Assembly (NCBI RefSeq): GCF_019511525.1
Contig: NZ_JAEUAT010000017.1
Location: forward strand, 96,141-160,140
DNA length: 64,000 bases
Source: Rhizobium cauense
Lineage (GTDB): Bacteria > Pseudomonadota > Alphaproteobacteria > Rhizobiales > Rhizobiaceae
Direction: 5' to 3'
Below the pieces are notes generated by a model. That model made no database searches. It was not told the origin of the DNA and saw nothing but the letters and a program-made list of their open reading frames with translations. Positions 7,407 through 16,254 of the stretch are shown here, piece by piece (the stretch's first letter is position 1; each line of letters begins with the position of its first letter). Made by a program: the position numbers and the translations under genes.

Positions 7407-9946
7407 TGAAGAAGGCGATCTCGATCTCAGCGTTTCTTCTCGCCGCCTCCGCGGTTGCCTATGCGCAAACAACGCCATTCGACATGTCGGGCGAGCGCGA
7501 TCAAGGCAGTGCGCCTGTCGTGCCCAGACTGACATTGCCTTCCACGCCGGCGCCAGCGCCCACGCAAACCGAACCACCTCCACCTGCTTCGATGCCGGCC
7601 GCACCAACGCCGCCGGTGCCGCCTTTTTCCGGTAGGCCCACCACGCCGCCGACAGCAGATGCCGCCAAACCACAGCAAGAGCCGGTGTCACCCGCGACCG
7701 ATGCAGCTCCCCCACAGCCCGTGCCACCGGCAGCACCAGTGGCTGCACCAGCGCCTGCGCAGATCCAACGCCCAGCACAGGCCTCATCCGACCGGGGCGA
7801 CGGAACAGTCCAGCGATTTGTCATTCCGTCGGCCAAGTTCGGTCTGGAAGGGGAATATGATCGCAGGTCATGGACGATCTACATTACGCCGGAACAGGCT
7901 GCTGCACCGGCGAAATTCAATTTTGCCTATCAAAATGCGGTCGTAATTGCACCTGAAGCATCCCGGTTGACGGTTCTTCTCAACAACAGGATTGTTGGCG
8001 AGCAACAGATCGGCTCGTCCGATGCGCCGACCAGTGTGTCCTTCGACGTGCCGACCGGATTGCTGCAGCCTGGCGCAAATCTTTTGACATTCGAGGCAAC
8101 CCAGCGACACCGCACCGACTGCACGGTTCAATCAACCTACGAACTCTGGACCGACATCGATCCCGCAAAGACCTATCTGAGCTTCAGTGGACCAGGCGTT
8201 GCCGACTTTTCCAATACGGACGCAATCCGGGCAATCGGGGTGGATGAAGCCGGCAGGACGCGGTTCAATCTTGTCGTCCCGGCTCTCGAACAGCCGGGCA
8301 CGACGAAACCTCTGCTTCGCCTAGCGCAGGGGCTCGCGGTACTGAGCGGCATGCCCAACACGGCGCTTTCATTTACCTCCGGCACAATGCCGCAGGATGG
8401 CGCTGGCCAAATGACTGTGGTTGTAGGGACGGCGGCCGAGCTGCAGCCACTGATTGCTCTGCCGCCCGCCGCTCAGACGGCACCACTTGCGTCTTTCGTT
8501 ACGGATCCGAAGTCGGGAAGGCCACTTCTCCTGGTGAGCGGGCCGTCCTGGCCCGCAATCTCTGCAGCGATAGACACCATTGTTTCGACTGTGGATCGCC
8601 CGGCTACGGCTCTTCGAGACACGCTTGCAACCCAGCGCTGGGTTGCGCCGGATGCTCCGCTGGTGTTTTCCGATAGCAGACTGACATTTTCGCAACTCGG
8701 CGTGAAGACAACTGAGTTTTCTGGACGCCGCTTTCGAACCAGCTTCAATATCGGCGTACCCTCGGATTTTTACGCCAATGCCTATGGCGAAGCGACCGTG
8801 CTGCTCGATGCGGCCTTCACGCAGGGTGTGCTTCCTGGCAGTCATATCGACATCTATGTCAACGGCAACATCGCCTCGACCGTACCGATCTCGTCAACAG
8901 GCGGCGGCATCTTCCGACATTTGCCAATTCGCGTGACGATGCGGCATTTCAAGCCGGGCTTAAACACAATCGCGCTCGAAGCCATATTGATGACAAAGGA
9001 AGACGAGGTCTGCGTGCCCGGAACGACGGCAGGTGCGGCCCCGCGCTTCGCGCTCTTTGACACCAGCGAACTTCACATCCCCGACTTTGCCCGGATCGGG
9101 CAGCGGCCAAACCTGGCGGGCCTTTCGGGGACGGGGTACCCGTATAATCGGGCGACGCAGCCAACGCCTCTGTTTATTGACCGAATTGATAGTGACACCT
9201 TGTCAGCAACAGCCACTCTGCTCGCGCAGATGGCCGTCGTCGCGGGCCGCCCGATCGAGGTCGAGCCGGCTGCAGCGCCGGGCGCAATCGGCGAGCGGGA
9301 TGCGATTTTCATAGGCTCGATCTCTCAGATACCGCCGGCGGTACTGACGCAGCTTAATATCGCGACGACCAGCCAGGCTTCGTGGCGACCGTTGTCGCCA
9401 GCAGAAGCAGACCAGAGCGAGCCAGCTGTGACATTCGACGATTGGCGCTCGAAAGTCAGTGGCGGGGTATGGCGTGGCCAGATCACGTCGTTTCAGGAAT
9501 GGCTTCGGCGCAATTTCGACATTTCACTCAGTTCATTGCAATTCATACCGGGATCCGAGGAGACATTCACGCCATCGAATACGGACAGCTTCCTGGTCGC
9601 ACAGGGCAAGAGCGCCGCGGGAGGGTCGTCGTGGACGGTCGTGACCGCGCCCTCCGCCAAAGATCTGCGAGAAGGCGCTGAGGCCCTCACAGCACAAGTT
9701 AACTGGCCACAGCTCGCGGGGCATATCACCACCTACTCAAACGAAACAGGAAAGGTCGAAAGTGTCCCGGTCGGACGCTTCGACTTCGTAAGCTCTCAGC
9801 CCTGGTCCATTTCGAACTATCGCCTGATCGCTGCAAACTGGCTGTCGACCAACATTTTGTCCTACGCCTTTCTTCTCGTTGTGCTTTCGCTCTTGATCGG
9901 GGTCACCACGGCAAGCATGCTGGCCAGGCTGGGCAGGCGCGAATGA
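7406..9946 (+). CDS. bcsB: Cellulose synthase periplasmic subunit BcsB
   Basis: An 846-residue BcsB-family protein that guides nascent cellulose through the periplasm and is needed for BcsA activity. A signal peptide (about 1-22) is followed by an unusually long Pro/Ala-rich low-complexity stretch (about 35-130), then alternating carbohydrate-binding and flavodoxin-like modules. One membrane anchor lies at about 815-838, followed by a short cytoplasmic tail. The ATG overlaps the bcsA TGA, which excludes the longer open frame upstream. The Pro-rich linker is the odd feature and could span distance or the peptidoglycan layer. Confidence 0.93.
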   Translation: MKKAISISAFLLAASAVAYAQTTPFDMSGERDQGSAPVVPRLTLPSTPAPAPTQTEPPPPASMPAAPTPPVPPFSGRPTTPPTADAAKPQQEPVSPATDAAPPQPVPPAAPVAAPAPAQIQRPAQASSDRGDGTVQRFVIPSAKFGLEGEYDRRSWTIYITPEQAAAPAKFNFAYQNAVVIAPEASRLTVLLNNRIVGEQQIGSSDAPTSVSFDVPTGLLQPGANLLTFEATQRHRTDCTVQSTYELWTDIDPAKTYLSFSGPGVADFSNTDAIRAIGVDEAGRTRFNLVVPALEQPGTTKPLLRLAQGLAVLSGMPNTALSFTSGTMPQDGAGQMTVVVGTAAELQPLIALPPAAQTAPLASFVTDPKSGRPLLLVSGPSWPAISAAIDTIVSTVDRPATALRDTLATQRWVAPDAPLVFSDSRLTFSQLGVKTTEFSGRRFRTSFNIGVPSDFYANAYGEATVLLDAAFTQGVLPGSHIDIYVNGNIASTVPISSTGGGIFRHLPIRVTMRHFKPGLNTIALEAILMTKEDEVCVPGTTAGAAPRFALFDTSELHIPDFARIGQRPNLAGLSGTGYPYNRATQPTPLFIDRIDSDTLSATATLLAQMAVVAGRPIEVEPAAAPGAIGERDAIFIGSISQIPPAVLTQLNIATTSQASWRPLSPAEADQSEPAVTFDDWRSKVSGGVWRGQITSFQEWLRRNFDISLSSLQFIPGSEETFTPSNTDSFLVAQGKSAAGGSSWTVVTAPSAKDLREGAEALTAQVNWPQLAGHITTYSNETGKVESVPVGRFDFVSSQPWSISNYRLIAANWLSTNILSYAFLLVVLSLLIGVTTASMLARLGRRE

Positions 9947-10992
9947 AGAAGCTGTTGAATTTCATTTGTGTCGCAAGCCTTGCTCTTGCCATGGTTTGTC
10001 AGCCTGCACGTGCGCAAGGTCCCGGGATAAGTACAAAGGCCTGGGATGCGTACAAGGCCAAGTTTCTCGATGCCAGCGGTCGAATCATCGACGACGCAAA
10101 CGGAAACATCAGCCACAGTGAAGGCCAGGGCTATGGCCTGTTGCTGGCCTACCTTGCCAACAGCCCCGCCGATTTCGAGCAGATATGGTATTTCACCCGC
10201 ACCGAGCTGCTGTTGCGCGACGATGGTTTGGCTGTCTGGAAATGGGATCCAGCTGGTACACCGCACGTCACCGATGCCAACAACGCATCGGACGGCGATC
10301 TGCTGATCGCCTATGCTCTGGCGCTTGCGGGGTCGGCATGGAACAGGAGCGATTACATCGAAGCGGCGGCGAAGATGGCCCAGGCGCTTCTCTCGCACGT
10401 CGTGGTCAGTTCGGGCGGCCGAACGCTGCTATTGCCAGGTGTTAAAGGCTTTGACGCTCCTGACCGCAAGGATGGACCGATCATCAATCCGTCCTATTGG
10501 GTCTACGAAGCAATCCCGGTGATGGCTCTGCTGGCCCCCTCAAATGCCTGGCAAAAGCTCTCCGACGACGGTCTGTCATTGTTACAATCCATGCAGTTCG
10601 GGCCGCGCAAGCTCCCTGCTGACTGGGTCAGCCTGAACCGAATGCACTCACCCGCCAAGGGTTTCGATGCGGAATTCGGCTACAATAGTGTGCGTATTCC
10701 GCTTTATCTCGCTCGCGCGGGTGTTTCGGACAAGGCTCTACTGTCAAGATTGCGGCAGGGCATGACAGATGGCGCCGGCGTCCCAGCGACGATCGACCTG
10801 ACTTCGGGCAACCCGAAGACGCCCCTGACGGATGCCGGTTATCGAATTATTAACGATGTCGTGGCCTGTGTGACTGAAGGAACAAAGCTTCCTGAGTCGT
10901 CGCAGCAATTCGTGCCATCGCTTTACTATCCATCTACCCTCCACCTTCTGGGATTGGCATTTATCGGGGAGAAACATCCAGAGTGTCTGTGA
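9943..10992 (+). CDS. bcsZ: Endo-1,4-beta-glucanase BcsZ (GH8)
   Basis: A 349-residue periplasmic glycoside hydrolase family 8 cellulase (CelC in rhizobia) that trims or edits nascent cellulose. The signal peptide covers about residues 1-25 (cleavage after ARAQ is plausible). The catalytic acid Glu60 lies in SEGQGYG and the conserved Asp117 in NNASDGD. The substrate-cleft motif NPSYW is present near 175. It overlaps bcsB by ATGA and the next gene by about 10 bases, so it is an integral operon member. Confidence 0.94.
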   Translation: MKKLLNFICVASLALAMVCQPARAQGPGISTKAWDAYKAKFLDASGRIIDDANGNISHSEGQGYGLLLAYLANSPADFEQIWYFTRTELLLRDDGLAVWKWDPAGTPHVTDANNASDGDLLIAYALALAGSAWNRSDYIEAAAKMAQALLSHVVVSSGGRTLLLPGVKGFDAPDRKDGPIINPSYWVYEAIPVMALLAPSNAWQKLSDDGLSLLQSMQFGPRKLPADWVSLNRMHSPAKGFDAEFGYNSVRIPLYLARAGVSDKALLSRLRQGMTDGAGVPATIDLTSGNPKTPLTDAGYRIINDVVACVTEGTKLPESSQQFVPSLYYPSTLHLLGLAFIGEKHPECL

Positions 10993-13274
10993 GATCCTCA
11001 GCCCTTGCAATTGTCGTCGCGGTGGTGGTGGCCGGTCTTGTGACCGCCCTGAAGGATCGTGCGGCTTTGCAGGAGATGTTGGGCTTCGCTTCGTCCGATC
11101 AGCCCCGGCCGCAGTTTATGCTGATGGGTCGCGTCACGGCACCGGAGACCGCCTCGAAACCGCAGATCGACGTGCAAGCGATAGCGGACAGGTTGCGAGC
11201 CGCAGAAATTTCGCCGCCCCTCCAAGAAACGACACCTGCTGGTTCTGATGACGGATCTGTGACTGTGGCTCAAGCTCAGCCGCCTTCAGACGCGCCACCA
11301 CCGGCCAAGCCCGTCCAGCCTAAAGTGGACGAAAGTGCCCTGCGATACTTCGCAAGCCGGGGAGACAAGGCACGCCTTCAGGCAGAAATCGCGCGCCTCC
11401 AGGCGCTTTATCCCAATTGGGTACCGCCGGCAGATCCCTTGGCCATTCCCCAAGGCGGCGACAAGCAACTGGAACAGATGTGGCAACTCTATTCGGAAGG
11501 TCGCTACGCGGAACTGCGCAAGGCAATAGCCGATCGGCAGGCATCTGAATCCGGCTGGCAACCGCCACCGGATCTGCTTGATCGCCTCGACGTTGCGGAA
11601 GCGCGAGCACGCCTGGTCAACGCGTCCGATCTCAAGCAATACGCGACCGTCGTCCAGATTGGCGCCAATACGCCGAGCCTGCTGACATGCAGCGACATCG
11701 ACGTGCTCTGGCGAGTTGCCGAGGCCTTCGCCAGGACGAACCGCGCGCCTCGTGCAGAGGCGGCCTATGTCTACATTCTCAACAACTGCACCAATCCGCA
11801 GGAGCGCTTGGCAACTGTTCAGAAAGCGTCTGCTTTGCTGCCTTACGCAACAATGCAGAATCTGCTCGCACTCGAACGTCCTGACGGCAACGGCGGTCGC
11901 GAATTCGACAGCATTCGTAGCGACCTTGCCCGCCGCTTTGTCGCAGCAGGCAATGACGATCCCGATCTGGCTGTTGCATCCGACTACCTCGCCATCGTGC
12001 AGCGCCTTGCTGAAACGGACGGGCTGGCTTCCGACAATCTTCTGCTCGGCTGGTATCAACTCCGCCGGGAAAATTTCGCCGACGCTGAAAAGTGGTTTCG
12101 CAGAGCCCGTGAGAAGGAAGATACCGCAAACGGCTCCCAAGGCCTGGCGCTGGCTTTGATCGCCGAGAAGAAGCCGCAAGAGGCAGAGGACGTCATGTAC
12201 AAGTGGCGTGGCGCCTCCAAGGATGCGACCGCAACCTATCTTGCTGCCACAGCAAACCTCATGGCGATGCAACCGCCGGCCGACCTGAGCGAGCAGGTGC
12301 TTTCGCGCATTGCGGCGGAAACCATCGCGCAAAAATACGTTCCAACCGCCCAGCAGTTCGGGTGGTTCGCCCGCACGCTGAACCAACCGCAAACGGCCGC
12401 ACGCTGGTTCGAGACGGCGCTGCGTTGGAAACCAGATGATGAGCCATCAGCCTACGGACTGGCTGTCACGCGGTTGCAACTGCGTGATCGGGCAGGTGTC
12501 ACTGAGATACAGCGTTTGTGGGCGGGAAAGTCCGAACGCATCGCGCTGCTTGGCGAGACCAGCAAGCGCCAGCCTGCCCAATCTCCGCTCCCTGCTCCTG
12601 GCCAAGTACCGCAAGAAAGCTCAGGTACCTCGCCAGAGATCATCAGGGCGCCGGCAGAGCGCGCGGAAGACACAACTCCACCGACCAGCACCGATGTTGT
12701 GCGCCAGCGCTCAATGCAGAACGTCACCGTGCGTCGCAGCGCGCGCCAGGATCGTGGGTGCACGACCACGATCAATGCCCAACTGCTTGATCCGGAAACT
12801 GCCCTATCGCGTGGCTGGTGCCTGATGGACCTCAATCGACCGATGGAAGCCGCCAAGGCGTTCGAGGCTGCATTGAACAGCCCGAACCGCAAAACCCGCG
12901 AGGATGCGTCCTATGGGCAAAGCCTCGCCTATCTGCGCGCAGGACTATCTAACAACGCCGCCGTCGCTGCGACAAAGGCGCCGCAGACGCAACAGCGCGC
13001 AGCTGAATTGCAGGTGGCAATCCTAGCTGATAGGGCGTTGGCCGCATTTGATGCCAAGCGCTACCGAGAGGCCTTGATATTCCTCGACCAGCGGGCGCAG
13101 CTGCGACAGGAGCCGATCGATTTGATGGTACTTCGCGGCTACGCATATCTTAACATGAACATGTACGGCGACGCGGAGCGGATTTTCAACGCCGCGGCAG
13201 CGACCGGCAGCAAGGATGCCAATCGTGGTCTTGCCGACCTGAAGGCGGCAACGCATCCGGACAGTGTCGACTGA
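10983..13274 (+). CDS. TPR-repeat protein of the cellulose operon
   Basis: A 763-residue protein with an N-terminal hydrophobic anchor or signal (about 5-23) followed by tetratricopeptide-like helical repeats over most of its length. It occupies the place of bcsC but lacks an evident C-terminal outer-membrane beta-barrel. It is therefore better described as a periplasmic TPR scaffold than as a full BcsC. A Pro-rich, low-complexity break occurs near 525-570. The GTG start at 10983 overlaps the end of bcsZ; a second in-frame GTG lies at 10989. A role in complex assembly or export is inferred from operon position. Confidence 0.75.
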   Translation: MSVRSSALAIVVAVVVAGLVTALKDRAALQEMLGFASSDQPRPQFMLMGRVTAPETASKPQIDVQAIADRLRAAEISPPLQETTPAGSDDGSVTVAQAQPPSDAPPPAKPVQPKVDESALRYFASRGDKARLQAEIARLQALYPNWVPPADPLAIPQGGDKQLEQMWQLYSEGRYAELRKAIADRQASESGWQPPPDLLDRLDVAEARARLVNASDLKQYATVVQIGANTPSLLTCSDIDVLWRVAEAFARTNRAPRAEAAYVYILNNCTNPQERLATVQKASALLPYATMQNLLALERPDGNGGREFDSIRSDLARRFVAAGNDDPDLAVASDYLAIVQRLAETDGLASDNLLLGWYQLRRENFADAEKWFRRAREKEDTANGSQGLALALIAEKKPQEAEDVMYKWRGASKDATATYLAATANLMAMQPPADLSEQVLSRIAAETIAQKYVPTAQQFGWFARTLNQPQTAARWFETALRWKPDDEPSAYGLAVTRLQLRDRAGVTEIQRLWAGKSERIALLGETSKRQPAQSPLPAPGQVPQESSGTSPEIIRAPAERAEDTTPPTSTDVVRQRSMQNVTVRRSARQDRGCTTTINAQLLDPETALSRGWCLMDLNRPMEAAKAFEAALNSPNRKTREDASYGQSLAYLRAGLSNNAAVAATKAPQTQQRAAELQVAILADRALAAFDAKRYREALIFLDQRAQLRQEPIDLMVLRGYAYLNMNMYGDAERIFNAAAATGSKDANRGLADLKAATHPDSVD

Positions 13275-13586
13275 CGCGACTGCGTTCAAAACAAAACGCC
13301 AGCGCAGCGAGCCGGTTGGAGCCTCGAAGAACGAAGCTCTTGTGATTAGCAGGGCTGGTCGTCGCCGCACGCTCTCCCAAAGGCTTCATTCCCACCAGTC
13401 TTGGCGGTTTCAACCCAAGGTCCGGCTTATACCAAAGCCGCACAACTTTGCGACTTTGGTCCCTCCCCCCGGCGGCCTACGTCGCAAACTTCGTCCAACC
13501 TAAGTCACTGTCTGGGAGGCTGTGCCCCCCCTACGATGAGTGGGTACGAAGGGGAGCGACAGAACTCGGCTATCGAGGAGGGGGCA
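13275..13586 (+). other. Intergenic region before hemA
   Basis: These 312 bases contain no supported gene. Weak short frames exist but lack ribosome binding sites. I found no FNR/FixK-type box (TTGAT-N4-ATCAA) and no clear terminator. A strong GAGGAGGGGG ribosome binding site at 13575-13584 serves hemA. Confidence 0.55.
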
Positions 13587-14939
13587 ATGGACTATCACGC
13601 GTTTTTCACCAACGCCCTGGACGGGCTACGTCAGGAGGGGCGCTACCGCATCTTCGCCGACATAGAAAGAATGGCCGGCGCCTTTCCGCGAGCCCGGTAT
13701 CACGACGGCGAGCGCATGCGGGACGTCATCGTCTGGTGTTCCAACGACTATCTCGGCATGGGGCAGAACGAGAAGGTCCGTCAGGCCATGCATCGCTCGA
13801 TCGACCGTTCGGGTGCCGGTGCCGGCGGCACGCGCAACATCGCCGGCACCAACCACAATCACGTCCTGCTGGAGCGGGAACTGGCTGACCTTCACCGCAA
13901 GGAAGCCGCGCTACTGTTCACGTCCGGCTATGTCTCCAACTGGGCCACGCTATCCACTCTGGCAGCAAAGCTACCAAATTGCGTCGTGCTATCGGATGCA
14001 GGCAACCATGCCTCGATGATCGAAGGCATTCGCCATTCCCGTGCTGATTACAGGATATTCGCCCATAATAATCCGGATGATCTGGAGCGGTGTCTCAAAG
14101 ACATCGAACCCGGCCGCGCAAAACTCGTTGCCTTTGAGTCGGTATACTCGATGGACGGCGATATTGCGCCGATCGCAGAGCTCTGCGACGTCGCCGAACG
14201 GTACAACGCCATCACCTACCTGGACGAGGTCCACGCCGTCGGCCTTTACGGCCGACGCGGTGCCGGTATCGCCGAGCGTGACGGCGTCATGGACCGCCTG
14301 ACGATCATTCAGGGTACTCTGGGCAAAGCGTTCGGAGTTGTCGGTGGTTACATTGCTTCCAGCGCGCCGGTTGTTGACTTCGTTCGATCCTTTGCATCCG
14401 GCTTCATCTTCACGACGGCGCTTCCGCCGATGTTAGCGGCCGCTGCGCTCACCTCGGTTCGGCATCTCAAGGAAAGCCAATGGGAGAGAAAAACCCAGCA
14501 GGATCGCGTTAAATTGCTGCGCGAACGTCTTGACGATCGCGGCATCCCGCACCTTGCCAATCCCAGCCACATCGTCCCTGTCATGGTCGGCGACCCAGTC
14601 AAATGCCGGACGGTCTCAAATCGCCTTCTCGATGATTTCGACATCTACATCCAGCCAATCAACTATCCAACGGTACCCCGCGGTACAGAAAGGCTGCGGG
14701 TCACTCCCTCGCCTCTGCACAGCCGTGACGATATCGCGCAACTCGTCGAGGCGCTGGACGAGGTTTGGGAGCAAACGGGTCTTGCCCGCACTCCAGGCAT
14801 ACGCAGGAAGTATCAGGTAAAACTTCCCGTAGAAGCTTGGCAACCGAGGCCTCCAGCCATTTGTACGGGCTGTCGCGCACTACTTGCGATGAGCAGCGGC
14901 ACCGTCAGCAACGGCCAGGCCGCGGCAACCCTGGTATAG
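13587..14939 (+). CDS. hemA: 5-aminolevulinate synthase
   Basis: A 450-residue pyridoxal-phosphate enzyme of the alpha-oxoamine synthase family. It condenses glycine and succinyl-CoA to 5-aminolevulinate, the first step of tetrapyrrole synthesis by the Shemin pathway used in alphaproteobacteria. The PLP-binding lysine is Lys247 in GTLGKAFG. The glycine-rich GAGAGGTRNIAGTNHNH and the LDEVHAVGLYG motifs are intact. The ATG follows GAGGAGGGGG. Homologues usually end at about 405 residues, so a tail of about 45 residues containing ICTGC is unusual. It sits 12 bases before an RND pump. This may be a second hemA copy, but one window cannot show it. Confidence 0.93.
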   Translation: MDYHAFFTNALDGLRQEGRYRIFADIERMAGAFPRARYHDGERMRDVIVWCSNDYLGMGQNEKVRQAMHRSIDRSGAGAGGTRNIAGTNHNHVLLERELADLHRKEAALLFTSGYVSNWATLSTLAAKLPNCVVLSDAGNHASMIEGIRHSRADYRIFAHNNPDDLERCLKDIEPGRAKLVAFESVYSMDGDIAPIAELCDVAERYNAITYLDEVHAVGLYGRRGAGIAERDGVMDRLTIIQGTLGKAFGVVGGYIASSAPVVDFVRSFASGFIFTTALPPMLAAAALTSVRHLKESQWERKTQQDRVKLLRERLDDRGIPHLANPSHIVPVMVGDPVKCRTVSNRLLDDFDIYIQPINYPTVPRGTERLRVTPSPLHSRDDIAQLVEALDEVWEQTGLARTPGIRRKYQVKLPVEAWQPRPPAICTGCRALLAMSSGTVSNGQAAATLV

Positions 14940-14951
14940 AGGGGCTTCATC

Positions 14952-16247
14952 ATGGGCATGAGACGGCTACCGAACATCACGTCGCTACTCTCGACCGCCG
15001 GCCTCATGACGTTGCCTCGAAAAATGGTGTCGGCGACTGCACTGGTCGCCATTGCCCTGGCAGCCCTCCTCAGTCCTATCCTTGTCGGACGGTCGCTATT
15101 CGGAGCGGACTCGCCGCCACCTTCCGCAGAGACCGCCCCGGCAATTGGAACGCCCTCCGAACCGACCGTTACCGTCACGACGGTCGCTGCAGAAATCCAT
15201 ACCCTTGAAACACGCACATTTGTCTCAGGCACGCTCGTCGCGCGCGAGGAAGTCACCGTCGGAACAGAAAGCCAGCAGGCGAGAGTTCGGGCTGTCCTGG
15301 TAGACGAAGGGGATCGGGTGCGTGAAGGCCAGGTACTGGCAATCCTCTCGTCCGACCTCGACGAGATCGCCGTTTCAATGAACGATGTCGAGATCGAACG
15401 GGCTAACGCGCTCCTGCTGCAAAGCGAAAGCGCAATCGCCCTTGAGGAAGCCAATCTGGACCTCGCTCGGAAGGCGCTTGAGAGGGCACGGCCTCTATCT
15501 CGCAGCGGGATAACATCGCGCGACGCTCTCGAACAGCGCGAAGCAGACGTAAAGGTGGCTACCGCCAAACTGCGGACGTCCCAACAAACGAAGCGGGTCG
15601 CCGTTGCCGAGCGTGCAATTGCTTATGTAAAGCGCCGGGAATTGATGGCCCGGCTCGAGCGAACACGCGTCAGGGCTCCTGGCGCTGGGATCGTGACCGA
15701 GCGGATCGCAAAGCTTGGCGACATAGCCTCCCCTGACGCTCCGCTGTTCCGACTTGTGAAGGAAGGCGTGATCGAACTCGAAGTCCTGGTGCCGATGCGG
15801 ATAATCGGAAGAATTCAACCTCACTCGCCAGCAACGGTGACGATCCAGGGAGCGGGTGGACCGATTACTGGTACGGTACGGCACATCTCGCCGAGTGTTG
15901 ACCCAGCGACCAGAATGGCGCGGCTTCGCATCTCTATGCCGCCGTCCGAGGATCTGAAAATCGGGGCTTTCGCGCAGGCTGGTATCTCTACTGTTGAGGG
16001 CACGTCGGTTGTCTTGCCTCTCTCTGCGGTCCACCAGATGCCTGATGGAGCGCGCGTGGACGTGGTTACCGCGGGCATTGTGGAAAGCAGGGTTGTCGTC
16101 GCGGGAGCCCGCACTGCCGAAAAGATCCAGATCTTGTCAGGCGTGGCCCAAGGTGAACGTGTCGTGTTGCGCGCCGGCGGAATCGTGGAGGCGGGCATGC
16201 GCGTCAGGGCTGTTCCGGCAACCTCCATTCTCGCCTCCAGCAGGTGA
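14952..16247 (+). CDS. RND efflux periplasmic adaptor (membrane fusion protein)
   Basis: A 431-residue HlyD/AcrA-type adaptor linking an inner-membrane RND pump to an outer-membrane channel. The N-terminal hydrophobic segment at about 25-45 is followed by a lipoyl/barrel-sandwich half (EEVTVGTESQQARVRAVLVDEGDRV, quoted in part near 98-122), a coiled-coil hairpin (about 135-220), the second lipoyl half (VRAPGAGIVTERIAKLGD) and a beta-barrel domain. It lies 7 bases before the pump gene. No TolC-like gene is adjacent, so the outer-membrane partner must be elsewhere. Confidence 0.88.
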   Translation: MGMRRLPNITSLLSTAGLMTLPRKMVSATALVAIALAALLSPILVGRSLFGADSPPPSAETAPAIGTPSEPTVTVTTVAAEIHTLETRTFVSGTLVAREEVTVGTESQQARVRAVLVDEGDRVREGQVLAILSSDLDEIAVSMNDVEIERANALLLQSESAIALEEANLDLARKALERARPLSRSGITSRDALEQREADVKVATAKLRTSQQTKRVAVAERAIAYVKRRELMARLERTRVRAPGAGIVTERIAKLGDIASPDAPLFRLVKEGVIELEVLVPMRIIGRIQPHSPATVTIQGAGGPITGTVRHISPSVDPATRMARLRISMPPSEDLKIGAFAQAGISTVEGTSVVLPLSAVHQMPDGARVDVVTAGIVESRVVVAGARTAEKIQILSGVAQGERVVLRAGGIVEAGMRVRAVPATSILASSR

Positions 16248-16254
16248 GGTTGCC

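Noticed and set aside
13275..13586. Possible FNR/FixK-type or heme-responsive site before hemA
   Set aside because: No TTGAT-N4-ATCAA or similar symmetric box could be found. Only a strong ribosome binding site is evident.
14800..14939. C-terminal extension of HemA as a frameshift artefact
   Set aside because: No alternative frame gives a better C-terminus by eye, and the stop lies just before the next gene. Recorded only as an unusual tail.
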